Assembly: GCF_051027545.1 (NCBI RefSeq)
Contig: NZ_CP194902.1
Location: forward strand, 248,001-312,000
From: Methylocaldum sp002005105
Lineage (GTDB): Bacteria > Pseudomonadota > Gammaproteobacteria > Methylococcales > Methylococcaceae
DNA: 64,000 bases
Direction of reading: 5' to 3'
Position numbers and translations under genes: made by a program. How positions within the stretch are numbered: the stretch's first letter is position 1; each line of letters starts with the position of its first letter. The notes under the pieces were generated by a model. The model was given only the letters and a program-made list of their open reading frames with translations. It was not told the DNA's origin and did not search any database. This document shows positions 1-8,200 of this stretch, piece by piece.

Positions 1-2
1 CC

Positions 3-869
3 CGTTCGCCGCAGCGCATCTACATTTCGGCGACGCCGGGACCGTACGAACTCAAGCATTCCGGAGCGGTCATCGAGCAGGTGGTGCGACCTACCGGCCT
101 GGTGGACCCCGAGGTTGAAATACGCCCTGCCCTGAGCCAGGTGGAAGACCTGCTTTCGGAAATTCGCGAGCGCATCGCCCGCAGCGAACGGGTGCTGGTC
201 ACGACGCTGACCAAGCGCATGGCGGAAGATTTGACCGAATATCTGTTCGAGCACGACATCGCCGTGCGTTACCTCCATTCCGACGTCGAAACCGTGGAGC
301 GCGTCGAGATCATCCGCGACCTCCGGCTCGGTCGGTTCGACGTGCTCGTGGGCATCAATCTGCTGCGGGAAGGACTGGACATCCCCGAAGTCTCGCTGGT
401 CGCCATCCTCGACGCCGACAAGGAAGGTTTCCTGCGGTCTACCGTTTCGCTCATTCAGACCATCGGCCGTGCCGCCCGCAACCTTCGCGGGAAGGCAATC
501 CTCTATGCGGACACGGTCACCGGCTCGATCCAGCGGGCGATCGAAGAAACCGAACGCCGCCGTGCCAAGCAGATCGACTACAACAAGCGAACGGGCCTCA
601 CCCCGACCGGTATCTCGAAGCGCGTGACGGACATCCTGGAAGTCCCGATACCGGGCGCTTTACAAACGGGTTCCGGGAAAAAGAAGCTGGCCAAAGTGGC
701 CGAGAAAGGCGCCGACTACCACGCGGTAAAACCGGCGGAAGCCGCCAAGCTGATCAAGCAGCTCGAAGAAAAGATGTACACCCACGCCCGCGAACTCGAA
801 TTCGAGGAAGCGGCACGATTGCGCGACGAAATTCGGCGGATTCAGGCGGAAGTGTTTTCCGGGGCATAG
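3..869 (+). CDS. uvrB: UvrABC system protein B, C-terminal part (5' end outside window)
   Basis: This is the 3' portion of the damage-recognition helicase subunit of nucleotide excision repair. The reading frame is open from base 3, so the gene starts upstream of the window. The first visible residues (IYISATPGPYELKHSG, then VVRPTGLVDPEVE) are the conserved UvrB stretch ahead of helicase motifs IV-VI. Further motifs follow: LVTTLTKRMAEDLTEYL, GINLLREGLDIPEVSLVAILDADKEGFLRS (split across the helicase core) and QTIGRAARN. The C-terminus carries the UVR domain (LIKQLEEKMYTHARELEFEEAARLRDEI), which contacts UvrC. About 288 of the usual 670 or so residues are visible, and there is no sign of damage. 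Confidence 0.97.
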   Translation, partial: RSPQRIYISATPGPYELKHSGAVIEQVVRPTGLVDPEVEIRPALSQVEDLLSEIRERIARSERVLVTTLTKRMAEDLTEYLFEHDIAVRYLHSDVETVERVEIIRDLRLGRFDVLVGINLLREGLDIPEVSLVAILDADKEGFLRSTVSLIQTIGRAARNLRGKAILYADTVTGSIQRAIEETERRRAKQIDYNKRTGLTPTGISKRVTDILEVPIPGALQTGSGKKKLAKVAEKGADYHAVKPAEAAKLIKQLEEKMYTHARELEFEEAARLRDEIRRIQAEVFSGA

Positions 870-985
870 GCGTACGCTCAAAAGCCGCTCAAAGACAGTA
901 AGAAAGAAACGCGTTTCGGGTTATTCGATCCAAATCATCCTTTCCGGCATTATCTTTCGTCTCAGCACTCTGGTTGCTGATTTCC

Positions 986-1174
986 ATGGTCAAATCGGAC
1001 ATCTCGATCGAGCTATATTGGACTCTGGATGGATACCGTGTCGTGGTCTGGTCGAGCGGAAAGATCGCTTACGCCAGGACCTATGCTTTACGCCAGGTCG
1101 CACTGAAGGCTTGCAAACGGCTGGCGAAATCGCTGACTGCTCCGCCGGAAGGCCAGGACCGCCGCCCCGAGTAA
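986..1174 (+). CDS. small hypothetical protein (possible)
   Basis: A 62-codon frame begins MVKSDISIELYWTLDGYR and ends PPEGQDRRPE. An in-frame TTG lies 12 bases further upstream. The product is basic in its second half (LKACKRLAKSL) and has no recognised domain, signal peptide or membrane segment. It lies in the roughly 330-bp gap between uvrB and the convergent aldolase gene, with no convincing Shine-Dalgarno sequence ahead of either start. The composition looks like protein, but homologue conservation is the only thing that would settle it. Nothing else was recognised in this gap. Confidence 0.3.
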   Translation: MVKSDISIELYWTLDGYRVVVWSSGKIAYARTYALRQVALKACKRLAKSLTAPPEGQDRRPE

Positions 1175-1198
1175 TCGAATGTCGGAAAACCGGCGACC

Positions 1199-1837
1199 TC
1201 AAGCATTGCGAACCGCACGTCCGAATTCCTCGATGGCTTGATCGGACAAGGGATGATCGCCCATTTCGAGCAACAGGGGCAAAGGAATGGTGACGTGATG
1301 AGCGCCCGCGACCACGGCCTGCACCACCTCGCTAGCGGATTTCAGGCTCGCGACCAGAATCGTGGTCGGCGTGCCGCAGGCATCGACCACCGCGCGCATC
1401 TCCGAAACCAGCGCCGCGCCGTCGCCTTGAAGACGCGTGCTGCGGTTCACATAGGCGATCGAATACGCCACGCCCGCCTCGCAGGTGAGATATGTCTGCG
1501 CGGAACTGTAGCTGGCGGTCATGCCTACCTTGACGCCTTCTTTGGCGAACTTCGCGGCCAGCGCCAGATTTTCGGTGGTCATCCCGATCTTCAGCGCCAC
1601 ATTGGGCCTCAGGGCCAGGAAACGCCGCGCTTCCGCCTCTCGTTCGGACACCGTCGGCGCGGTCAGTTGATAGAAAACCGGACCGGGACAAATATCGGCC
1701 AATTCGGCGATCACATCCTCCGGCTTGCGGTCGACTTTCGCCATCAAGGTCGGATTAGTGGTGATTCCGGCGACGAAGCCGAGCGCCATCGCCTGGCGTG
1801 CGTCGGCGGGGAAAGCTGAGTCCAGAAACAGGGACAT
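1199..1837 (-). CDS. transaldolase-family protein (fructose-6-phosphate aldolase-like)
   Basis: The 212-residue protein belongs to the short transaldolase/F6P-aldolase family of class I Schiff-base aldolases. Motifs are GITTNPTLMAK near residues 24-34, the likely Schiff-base lysine in NVALKIGMT (Lys83), and ILVASLKSASEV and HHVTIPLPLLLEM near the C-terminus. The length matches F6P aldolase/TalC rather than the 310-residue transaldolases. The start has a good ribosome binding site (GAGGAG just upstream). Known members cleave fructose 6-phosphate to dihydroxyacetone plus glyceraldehyde 3-phosphate, or transfer the dihydroxyacetone unit. Genes for dihydroxyacetone kinase subunits lie within 4 kb, so a link through dihydroxyacetone is plausible but inferred. 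True substrate preference cannot be read here. Confidence 0.88.
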   Translation of the reverse strand: MSLFLDSAFPADARQAMALGFVAGITTNPTLMAKVDRKPEDVIAELADICPGPVFYQLTAPTVSEREAEARRFLALRPNVALKIGMTTENLALAAKFAKEGVKVGMTASYSSAQTYLTCEAGVAYSIAYVNRSTRLQGDGAALVSEMRAVVDACGTPTTILVASLKSASEVVQAVVAGAHHVTIPLPLLLEMGDHPLSDQAIEEFGRAVRNA

Positions 1838-1863
1838 CGTGTTCTCCTCATAAGGTTAAATCT

Positions 1864-1956
1864 ATCGGCAAAGGATTGCCTTCCTACGGCTGGGCCGTTG
1901 TAGGTCGGGAGTCCTTTCCCGACGTAGGGTTCGTCGGCAAAGGATTGCCGACCTAC
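1864..1956. repeat. cluster of three REP-like hairpins
   Basis: Three copies of a 24-bp hairpin unit occur here. One is imperfect (about 1864-1888). One is inverted and of the CGGGA/TCCCG stem type (1900-1923). One is perfect, GTCGGCAAAGGATTGCCGAC plus a CTAC tail (1933-1956). The last two form an inverted pair separated by 9 bases. The same unit recurs at 5145-5208 and 42552-42622. All copies are between genes. Confidence 0.85.
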
Positions 1957-1986
1957 CACAGCCATCGGCCTGTGCTGATTGTTTTT

Positions 1987-2778
1987 TTATTGAATCGCGC
2001 CGATGACTTCGCGGATGTCTTCCATCACCCAGGTCGGCGCATAATCGAGGTCGGCCAAGTGCGCCCGCGTGGAAATGCCCGAAAGCACCAAAATGCTCCG
2101 AATGCCTGCGCGCACGGCACCGAGGATGTCGGTGTCCAGGCGATCGCCCAAGGCGACGGTTTCTTCGGGCGGCACCTGCAAGCGCTCCATCGCCAGTTGA
2201 TACATGATGGGCTCGGGCTTGCCGATGATGGTGGGTTCGATACCCGTGGCGGCTTGCAAGGCCGCCAAGACCGCGCCGTTGCCGTGGGTCATGCCATGCT
2301 CGGTCGGAAGAGAAGTGTCGGGATTGGTGCCGATAAACTTCGCTCCGGCGCGAAGGTTCAGGGTGGCGGTGGCCAGCTTGTCCCACGACAGGGTTCGGTC
2401 CAGGCCGCAGACCACGTAATCGGCATCCTTTTCGTAGAGTTCCGCCAGGCGGAAGCCGTTTTCGAGCAAAGCCCGGCACACGCCGTCCTCGCCGATGGGG
2501 AACACCTTGGCACCGGCCGGCGCGTGCTGCTTGAGATACAGCGCGGCGGCGAGGCCGGAACCGATCACCTGCTCCCGGTCGACGCCAACGCCCATGCGGG
2601 CGAGCTTGGCGACGTACTGCTCCGGCGTGTTGCTGGCGTTGTTTGTGGCCAATACGAAACGGATGTCACGGGCCCGCAGGGTCTCGAAAAACTCCACCAG
2701 TCCGGGCATCGGGCGATCGCCCTCCCAGAGCACGCCGTCCATATCGATGATCAGGGCGCGAATGTCGTTGAGTGTCAT
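1987..2778 (-). CDS. HAD-IIA family hydrolase (NagD/phosphoglycolate phosphatase-like)
   Basis: A 263-residue haloacid dehalogenase-superfamily phosphatase of the IIA subfamily. Motif I is DMDGVLWEGDRPMPG near the N-terminus, with nucleophile and acid/base Asp. Motif II is FVLATNNAS, motif III the lysine in IIGKPEP, and motif IV GDRLDTDILGAVRAG, which binds magnesium. The length and the GVLW variant suit the NagD/4-nitrophenylphosphatase group, whose members dephosphorylate nucleotides, phosphoglycolate or sugar phosphates. It is on the same strand as the aldolase but separated from it by a REP cluster, so they probably do not form a tight operon. The specific substrate cannot be told from sequence. 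Confidence 0.9.
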   Translation of the reverse strand: MTLNDIRALIIDMDGVLWEGDRPMPGLVEFFETLRARDIRFVLATNNASNTPEQYVAKLARMGVGVDREQVIGSGLAAALYLKQHAPAGAKVFPIGEDGVCRALLENGFRLAELYEKDADYVVCGLDRTLSWDKLATATLNLRAGAKFIGTNPDTSLPTEHGMTHGNGAVLAALQAATGIEPTIIGKPEPIMYQLAMERLQVPPEETVALGDRLDTDILGAVRAGIRSILVLSGISTRAHLADLDYAPTWVMEDIREVIGAIQ

Positions 2779-2897
2779 GAGATCGATTCTCGATTATGGA
2801 TTGCCGATCGAAGCGCGCCTAAATTACCCTTTGATGGCCGGCTCGTCGATACTTGGCCGCTTTTCAAAAACCGTAAACAACCCCGAAGAGTAGTCCC

Positions 2898-3536
2898 ATG
2901 TCAGCAAGCACCACTCAAATCAAGGCCTACATCCAGGCTGCCGATGCCGTCATCCGCGAACACGCCGAAGAAGTCACCGAACTCGACCAGGCGATCGGCG
3001 ATGGCGATCATATCGCGAACCTGCAGCGGGGCCTGGCCGCATTGGACGCGTTGGCGGAAGAGCTCGGGCGAATGGATTGGTCCGCCGCCTTCCAGAAAAT
3101 CGGCATGAGCCTCATGAGCAGCGTGGGCGGGGCTTCCGGTTCGCTCTACGGCACGTTCTTTCTGTCCATGAGCAAGGCCATGCGGGACAAGGACATGAAC
3201 CTACCCAATCTGGCCGAAGCCTTCAGCCAGGGCGTCGAATCGGTCAAACAGCGGGGCAAGGCCGATTTGGGCGAAAAAACCATGCTCGACGTCTTGATAC
3301 CAGTGGCGAACGCTTTGCGACAGGCAGCGCGAGAGTCTTGGGAATTGCCGCAAGCTTTGGAAACGGTCAACCGCGTAGCCGGGGCAGGCTGCGAATCGAC
3401 CCGCGACATGATCGCCACCAAGGGACGAGCCTCGTTCCTCGGCGAACGCGCCCGCGGCCATATCGATGCAGGGGCGAGGACCAGTCAGTTGATCATCGGG
3501 GCGATCGGGGACGTGCTGGCGAAGAGCTCACAGTAG
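2898..3536 (+). CDS. dhaL: dihydroxyacetone kinase subunit L
   Basis: A 212-residue DhaL-type nucleotide-binding subunit. The hallmark ELDQAIGDGDHIANLQRG near residues 30-47 carries the Asp residues that hold two magnesium ions and the nucleotide. GGASGSLYGTFF follows near residue 75, and ARGHIDAGA is close to the C-terminus. With DhaK (encoded at 4037-5026 on the other strand) it would phosphorylate dihydroxyacetone. In PTS-type systems the phosphate comes from DhaM; no dhaM is in the window, and K and L are separate rather than fused as in ATP-dependent kinases. The gene is divergent from the HAD phosphatase. Confidence 0.93.
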   Translation: MSASTTQIKAYIQAADAVIREHAEEVTELDQAIGDGDHIANLQRGLAALDALAEELGRMDWSAAFQKIGMSLMSSVGGASGSLYGTFFLSMSKAMRDKDMNLPNLAEAFSQGVESVKQRGKADLGEKTMLDVLIPVANALRQAARESWELPQALETVNRVAGAGCESTRDMIATKGRASFLGERARGHIDAGARTSQLIIGAIGDVLAKSSQ

Positions 3537-3580
3537 ACCCCTCCGCGGCTTGTTAGGTATCCCGGGAACCTTCTTACAGC

Positions 3581-3841
3581 TTATAGCCACTTGATTTCTA
3601 CCTCTGCCCCCAGGGATTCGAGCACGTGCCGGATTCCCTCAACGCCCTTGTCAGAAGGAAGAGTTAAAGATACAAGCTCTCTGGCCATTATGCGGCGAGC
3701 CAGACGCTTCGCTTCAAGTCGTGGTTGCTGCCCAAACTCCACAAGCCGGGGCACCAATTGGTAGCGTGCTTTACCATCCCAATCTGTCCATGATCGGTTT
3801 GCATCCCAACTCAATACAGTAATTTTGATGCCGTTTTTCAC
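3581..3841 (-). CDS. conserved hypothetical protein, 86 aa
   Basis: A short soluble protein beginning MKNGIKITVLSWDANRSW and ending VLESLGAEVEIKWL. The C-terminal segment (SDKGVEGIRHVLESLGAEVEIKW) looks like an alpha-beta element reminiscent of the C-terminal fold of ribosomal protein L7/L12. That resemblance is only impressionistic, and no function is proposed. It lies between dhaL and a repeat block, convergent with dhaL. Composition and length suggest a genuine gene. Confidence 0.6.
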   Translation of the reverse strand: MKNGIKITVLSWDANRSWTDWDGKARYQLVPRLVEFGQQPRLEAKRLARRIMARELVSLTLPSDKGVEGIRHVLESLGAEVEIKWL

Positions 3842-3884
3842 AATTAGGACCTAATTCCATTCGGCATTCGAGTGAACACTCATC

Positions 3885-3993
3885 GTAGGGTGGGTTAGCG
3901 AAGCGTAACCCACCGATTCGAGGCCGCTCGGTGGGTTACGGCCTCGCGGCCTACCCCACCATCGATGGGTTTCGCTTCGCTCTACCCCTCCTA
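3885..3993. repeat. intergenic GTGGGTTA/TAACCCAC palindromic repeat block
   Basis: The block holds GTAGGGTGGGTTAGCGAAG followed by CGTAACCCACCGATTCGAG, then CTCGGTGGGTTACGGCCTCG, CGGCCTACCCCACC and a further partial unit ending in CTCTACCCCTCCTAC. The inverted halves (GGTGGGTTA/TAACCCACC) can pair, giving a compound hairpin. It fills most of the gap between the 86-aa gene and dhaK. It is unrelated in sequence to the GTCGGCAAAGG hairpins, and no transposase lies beside it. Confidence 0.75.
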
Positions 3994-4036
3994 CAAAATG
4001 AATGCCTTATTGAAAGCGATTTGGAGTAAAACGTTC

Positions 4037-5026
4037 TCAACATCCCCACCTCAACGCCGCCGTATGTACCGGCGCATCCCACAACCTGATCATCTCTTCG
4101 TCCAGCAGAGTCAGCGTGACGGAGCAGCCCGCCATGTCCAGCGACGTGGTGAAATTGCCGACCAGCGAACGGACGATGCTCACTCCGCGCTGATCCCAGA
4201 ACTGGCGAGCCAGATCGTAGACCAGATAAAGCTCCATCAGCGGCGTCGCGCCGAAGCCGTTGACGTGCAGCAGGGCCGGCTGGCCTTTGGCAGGTTTCAG
4301 CTCGCCGTCGATGGCTTGCGTCAGGTGCTCGACGATTTCCGAAGCGCTGGCCAGAGCCATGCGCTCCCTGCCCTTCTCCCCGTGTATGCCCACGCCCATT
4401 TCCATTTCATTGTCGGCGATCTCGAAGGTGGGCTTGCCCAGGGCCGGAACGGTACAACTGGTCAGCGCCACGCCCATGGATGCCGTCGCCCGCACGACCC
4501 GCTCTCCCAGCGCCTTGCACCTGGCGAGATCCATGCCCGTTTCCGCCGCCGCGCCCACGATCTTTTCGACGATAGTCGTGCCCGCCACTCCGCGCCGGCC
4601 CATGCCCTGGTGCTCGGGGATGGAGACATCGTCGTGCACCAGTACGGTCTCGTGGGGGCAGTCGAGCATTTCCGCCGCGATCTCGAAATTCATCACATCG
4701 CCGGCGTAATTCTTGACGATGAACAATACGCCGCCGCCGTTTTCCGTGGCCTCCGCGGCGGCGAGCATCTGATCGGGCGTGGGCGAGGTGAATACCTGTC
4801 CCGGACAGGCCGCGTCCAGCATGCCTAAACCGACGAAACCGGTGTGCAAGGGCTCGTGCCCGGAACCGCCGCCCGAAATCAGCGCCACCTTGCCCGGTAC
4901 GCGCGGCGCGATGCGGACCATATAGCGGGGTTCCGGATTGAAGCGAACGATATCGGCATGCGCCAGCGCAAAGCCGCGCCCGCTTTCATCCAGCAAACTC
5001 TCGACAGTGTTGATGAATTTCTTCAT
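4037..5026 (-). CDS. dhaK: dihydroxyacetone kinase subunit K
   Basis: A 329-residue DhaK-type substrate-binding subunit. Signature motifs are ALISGGGSGHEPLHTGFVG near residues 45-63, FIVKNYAGDVMNFEIA near residue 105, and EMGVGIHGEKG, whose His is the residue that binds dihydroxyacetone covalently in characterised DhaK proteins. The chosen ATG gives the usual N-terminus (MKKFINTVESLL) and is preceded by AAGGAATCCC. The frame is open 26 codons further upstream, but that extension has no family character. The partner DhaL is encoded 0.5 kb away on the opposite strand, so the two subunits are not in one operon, which is unusual. Confidence 0.93.
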   Translation of the reverse strand: MKKFINTVESLLDESGRGFALAHADIVRFNPEPRYMVRIAPRVPGKVALISGGGSGHEPLHTGFVGLGMLDAACPGQVFTSPTPDQMLAAAEATENGGGVLFIVKNYAGDVMNFEIAAEMLDCPHETVLVHDDVSIPEHQGMGRRGVAGTTIVEKIVGAAAETGMDLARCKALGERVVRATASMGVALTSCTVPALGKPTFEIADNEMEMGVGIHGEKGRERMALASASEIVEHLTQAIDGELKPAKGQPALLHVNGFGATPLMELYLVYDLARQFWDQRGVSIVRSLVGNFTTSLDMAGCSVTLTLLDEEMIRLWDAPVHTAALRWGC

Positions 5027-5144
5027 GGGATTCCTTAAGACGTTCGATAACTCGTTAACTGAAGCGGCCCGCGGGCCTGGATAGCGTGCCTGAAAGCAAA
5101 CCATCGGGCCCTCTTCGGGTCAAGCTTTGTCCGAACGGGTGCAT

Positions 5145-5208
5145 GTCGGCAAAGGATTGCCGACCTACTTAGCGACGCCCTTTCGTAGGTCGGCAATCCT
5201 TTGCCGAC
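5145..5208. repeat. inverted pair of REP-like hairpins
   Basis: One unit (5145-5168) reads GTCGGCAAAGGATTGCCGAC with a CTAC tail. The second (5185-5208) is its exact reverse complement. They are separated by 16 bases, tail facing tail. The pair fills the gap between the RND permease stop codon and the dhaK upstream region, and the inverted copies could also form one large cruciform. Confidence 0.88.
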
Positions 5209-5212
5209 ACAG

Positions 5213-8200
5213 CTATACCCCGGTAGGAACCGCGCTAGAGGCCGCAACCTGCCGCGACTGCCCCAAAATGGCGTAACAGACCGGCGTGAGTATCAGGCTG
5301 GCCCCCATGCCGAACAACAGCCCGGCGGCCAGCGACAAGGTCATCGGGACCAGAAATTGGGCTTGCTGGCTGGTCTCCAACAGGGTCGGCAAAAAACCGG
5401 CGAAGGTCGTGAGAAACGCCAGCAGAATCGGGCGGAAGCGGACGGTGCAGGCTTCTAAGACCAGGCTATGGGCTTTGGGCTCTAGGCTACAGGAAGCAGC
5501 GATTGGCGAATCTTGCTCGCTGTCCTCTTCTAAAGCCTCGAGCCTAGGGCCTGTAGCCTCATGTTCCTTGATGTAGTCAAGCAAGACCAAACTGTCGTTC
5601 ACCACCACGCCGCTGGCGGCGATCATGCCCACCAGGGATTCCATGGATAAAGGCAGACCCGCCAGCCAGTGGGCGAAAACCGCGCCGCACCAGGCGACGG
5701 GCGCGGCCAGCAGAAAAATCAGCGGAATGACATAGGAGCGGAACGGCACGGCGATCAGGGCGTAGATCACCACCAGGGCGATCAGGGTATAGAAAGCGAG
5801 AGCATGAACGGACGCCTCCTGCTCGATTCGCTCCTCGCCCAAGCCTACGTCCAGCCCCGGGAACTGCTGTTTCAAACGGGGAATTTCCGCTGCTTCCAGA
5901 TCGGCATAGATCGCATTGAGGTCCGCCGACTTGGGATCGACCCGCGCTTGCACTTTCAGCACACGCTGCCGATCCTGCCGGGCCAGCTTGGCGTAGCCGG
6001 GCACGAGGTCAATCTCGGCGAGGGTCCGAAGCGGCGCTTGTGCTCCGTTGGGCAGGCGGATCGGCAGATTATGCAGATCGTCCAAGGACTGCCGCTCGCT
6101 CCGGGGCAGGCGCACCATGACTTTGACTTCGCTGCGCCCTCGTTGCAGCCGATGAACTTCGTCGCCGTAGTAGCCGTGCCGCGTCTGCTCGGCGACGTCT
6201 TCCAGCCGCAGCCCCAAGCGTTCCGCTTCGGGCTTCAGGCGAAGGCGGATCTCGGGTTTGCCGGGTTCGGCGGAGTCCACCACGTCGTACACGCCGGGAT
6301 ATGCGGCCAGTTTGCGCTTGAGCTGTTCGGCCGCCGCGGTCAGCAGCGACGGATCGGGCGCCCCGAGGTCGAGCTCGATATCGTAGGGAACATCGCCTTC
6401 CTTGTAGAGAAAATCGATTTTCGCGCGCCCGATGTCGCCGATGCGCCGGCGCCATTCCCGGATGAAATCCTCGACCACGATGCGTTGCCGTCCTTCCGGC
6501 GAAAGCTCGGTCCAGAATCCGGCGCCGTGCTCCCACACCAGCGTCTCCAGACCGACGATTACCGAGGCTGGCTCCAGGCTTGAGACCTGAGGCTGGAGAC
6601 TTGAGGAAGATAGTGCTGCTGTTTTCTCTCTGCCTTTTCCTCCAGCCTGATCCAGTTCATCCCGCAACTCCAGCAAAGCCCGCTCCACTTTTTCCGCCGC
6701 CCGGAGGGTTTCACTATAGGGCGCATCCTGCGGTAACTTCAGATTGACCCAGAAACTGTCCTTGGTGACATCCGCCTGCAGCGACAACCGGATATGGCCG
6801 CCGGCCACCAGCGCGGCGCCCAGCATCAGCAATACGGCGAAAGCGGCAACGGTGAGATAGCGCCATGCCAAGGCTTTTTCCAGAAAGGGGCCGTAAATCC
6901 GCCGGACGAAATCCTCCAAACCGCGGTTGAGCCTGATACGAAATCTCTCCAAGCGAGAGACATATGGGCCGGGTCTTGAGGGAGCGGCCAAATGCGCAGG
7001 CAAGATCAATAGCGCCTCGATTAAAGAAAATACCAGCGTGAGAATCATCACCAGGCAGATCGGCCGCATCATCTCCCCCGCCCAGCCGGGCAGGAACAGG
7101 CCGGGCAGGAAGGCAACCAGGGTGGTCAACACCGCCAGAATCACCGGCTGGGCGACGCTTTCCGCGCCGCGAATGGCACAGGCGAGGCTATAGGCTCTAG
7201 ACTCTAGGTCTTGATTTTCCAGCGTCTGAGGTCTAGAGCCTAGCGCCTCTTCTTGAGCCTTCAGCCTATGGCCTAGGGACTCTGGCCTAGAGTCTAGAGT
7301 CTGTTCCTTATGCACCGCCTCCCCGACGATGATGGCGTCGTCCACCAGAATACCCATGGCGAGCAGAAAACCGAACAGGGACAGCATATTGAGCGAGATG
7401 CCCAGCATCGGCATCAGCCAGAGCGCGCCGAACACCGAGGTGAGAATCCCCGCGCCGGCCCACAAAGCCACCTTGAATCGCAGAAATAGGCTCAGCACGG
7501 CGCACACCAGAACGAAACCGCAGAGGCCGTCCTCGATGAGAGTCCGGATGCGCTCGTCGTAGGCTTGGGAATCGTCCCACCAGGTAATCATCGAGAGCCG
7601 TTCCGGCAGCCGGGCGCTCATCTCCTCCACATAGGCCTTGACCCGGCGGGCGACCTCGACCGTGTCATGCTCGGCGTGGATTTCCCAGCCCTGAGCCGTC
7701 TCGCCGTTGTGGCGCCATGCCGAGAGGCGTTCTTCCAGGCCGTCAGTGACGGTGGCTACGTCGCGGAGCAGCACCCGGCTGCCGTCCGGATGGGTTTTGA
7801 GCACCAGATCCCCGATCGAAGCTCCCTCTCGGGCTTTGCCCTTGACCCGCAGCAACAGTTCACCGGCCGGGCTCTTCACCATGCCGCCGGGCAGGTCCAC
7901 CGAAGTCCGTCGGACCGCGTCGGCAACATCGCGCAGGGACAACCGGTGTTGCCGCAGCCGTTCCGAAGAAACCTCGATGGCGATTTCGTAAGGCACGTCG
8001 TAGTAATTGAGGGCGCGGGTGACGCCGGGTAACCGCGCCAGATCGCCCTGGATACGTTCGCCGAGCCGCTTGAGGATGAGCGGATCGGTGGGACCGTGCA
8101 GCGCCACCCAGATGACGCCGTCGTCGCCCTCCCGGTAAGCCGGCTGCACCTCGATCTTTTCGAGAGTCTTCGGCAGTCGCTGAATGGACTGGACCCGCCC

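Noticed and set aside
1798..3108. 436-codon open frame on the plus strand
   Set aside because: It is antisense to the HAD phosphatase and runs through a REP cluster; the composition is not protein-like, and the dhaL frame takes over within it.
5145..5208. Possible phage or integron attachment sites from paired 24-bp repeats
   Set aside because: The unit occurs at three unlinked places in inverted pairs, with no integrase gene; the hairpin/REP explanation is simpler.
7184..7309. Possible CRISPR-like array from repeated TCTAGA/AGCCT units
   Set aside because: Units are short, degenerate and inverted, there are no unique spacers of regular size, and the region is coding.
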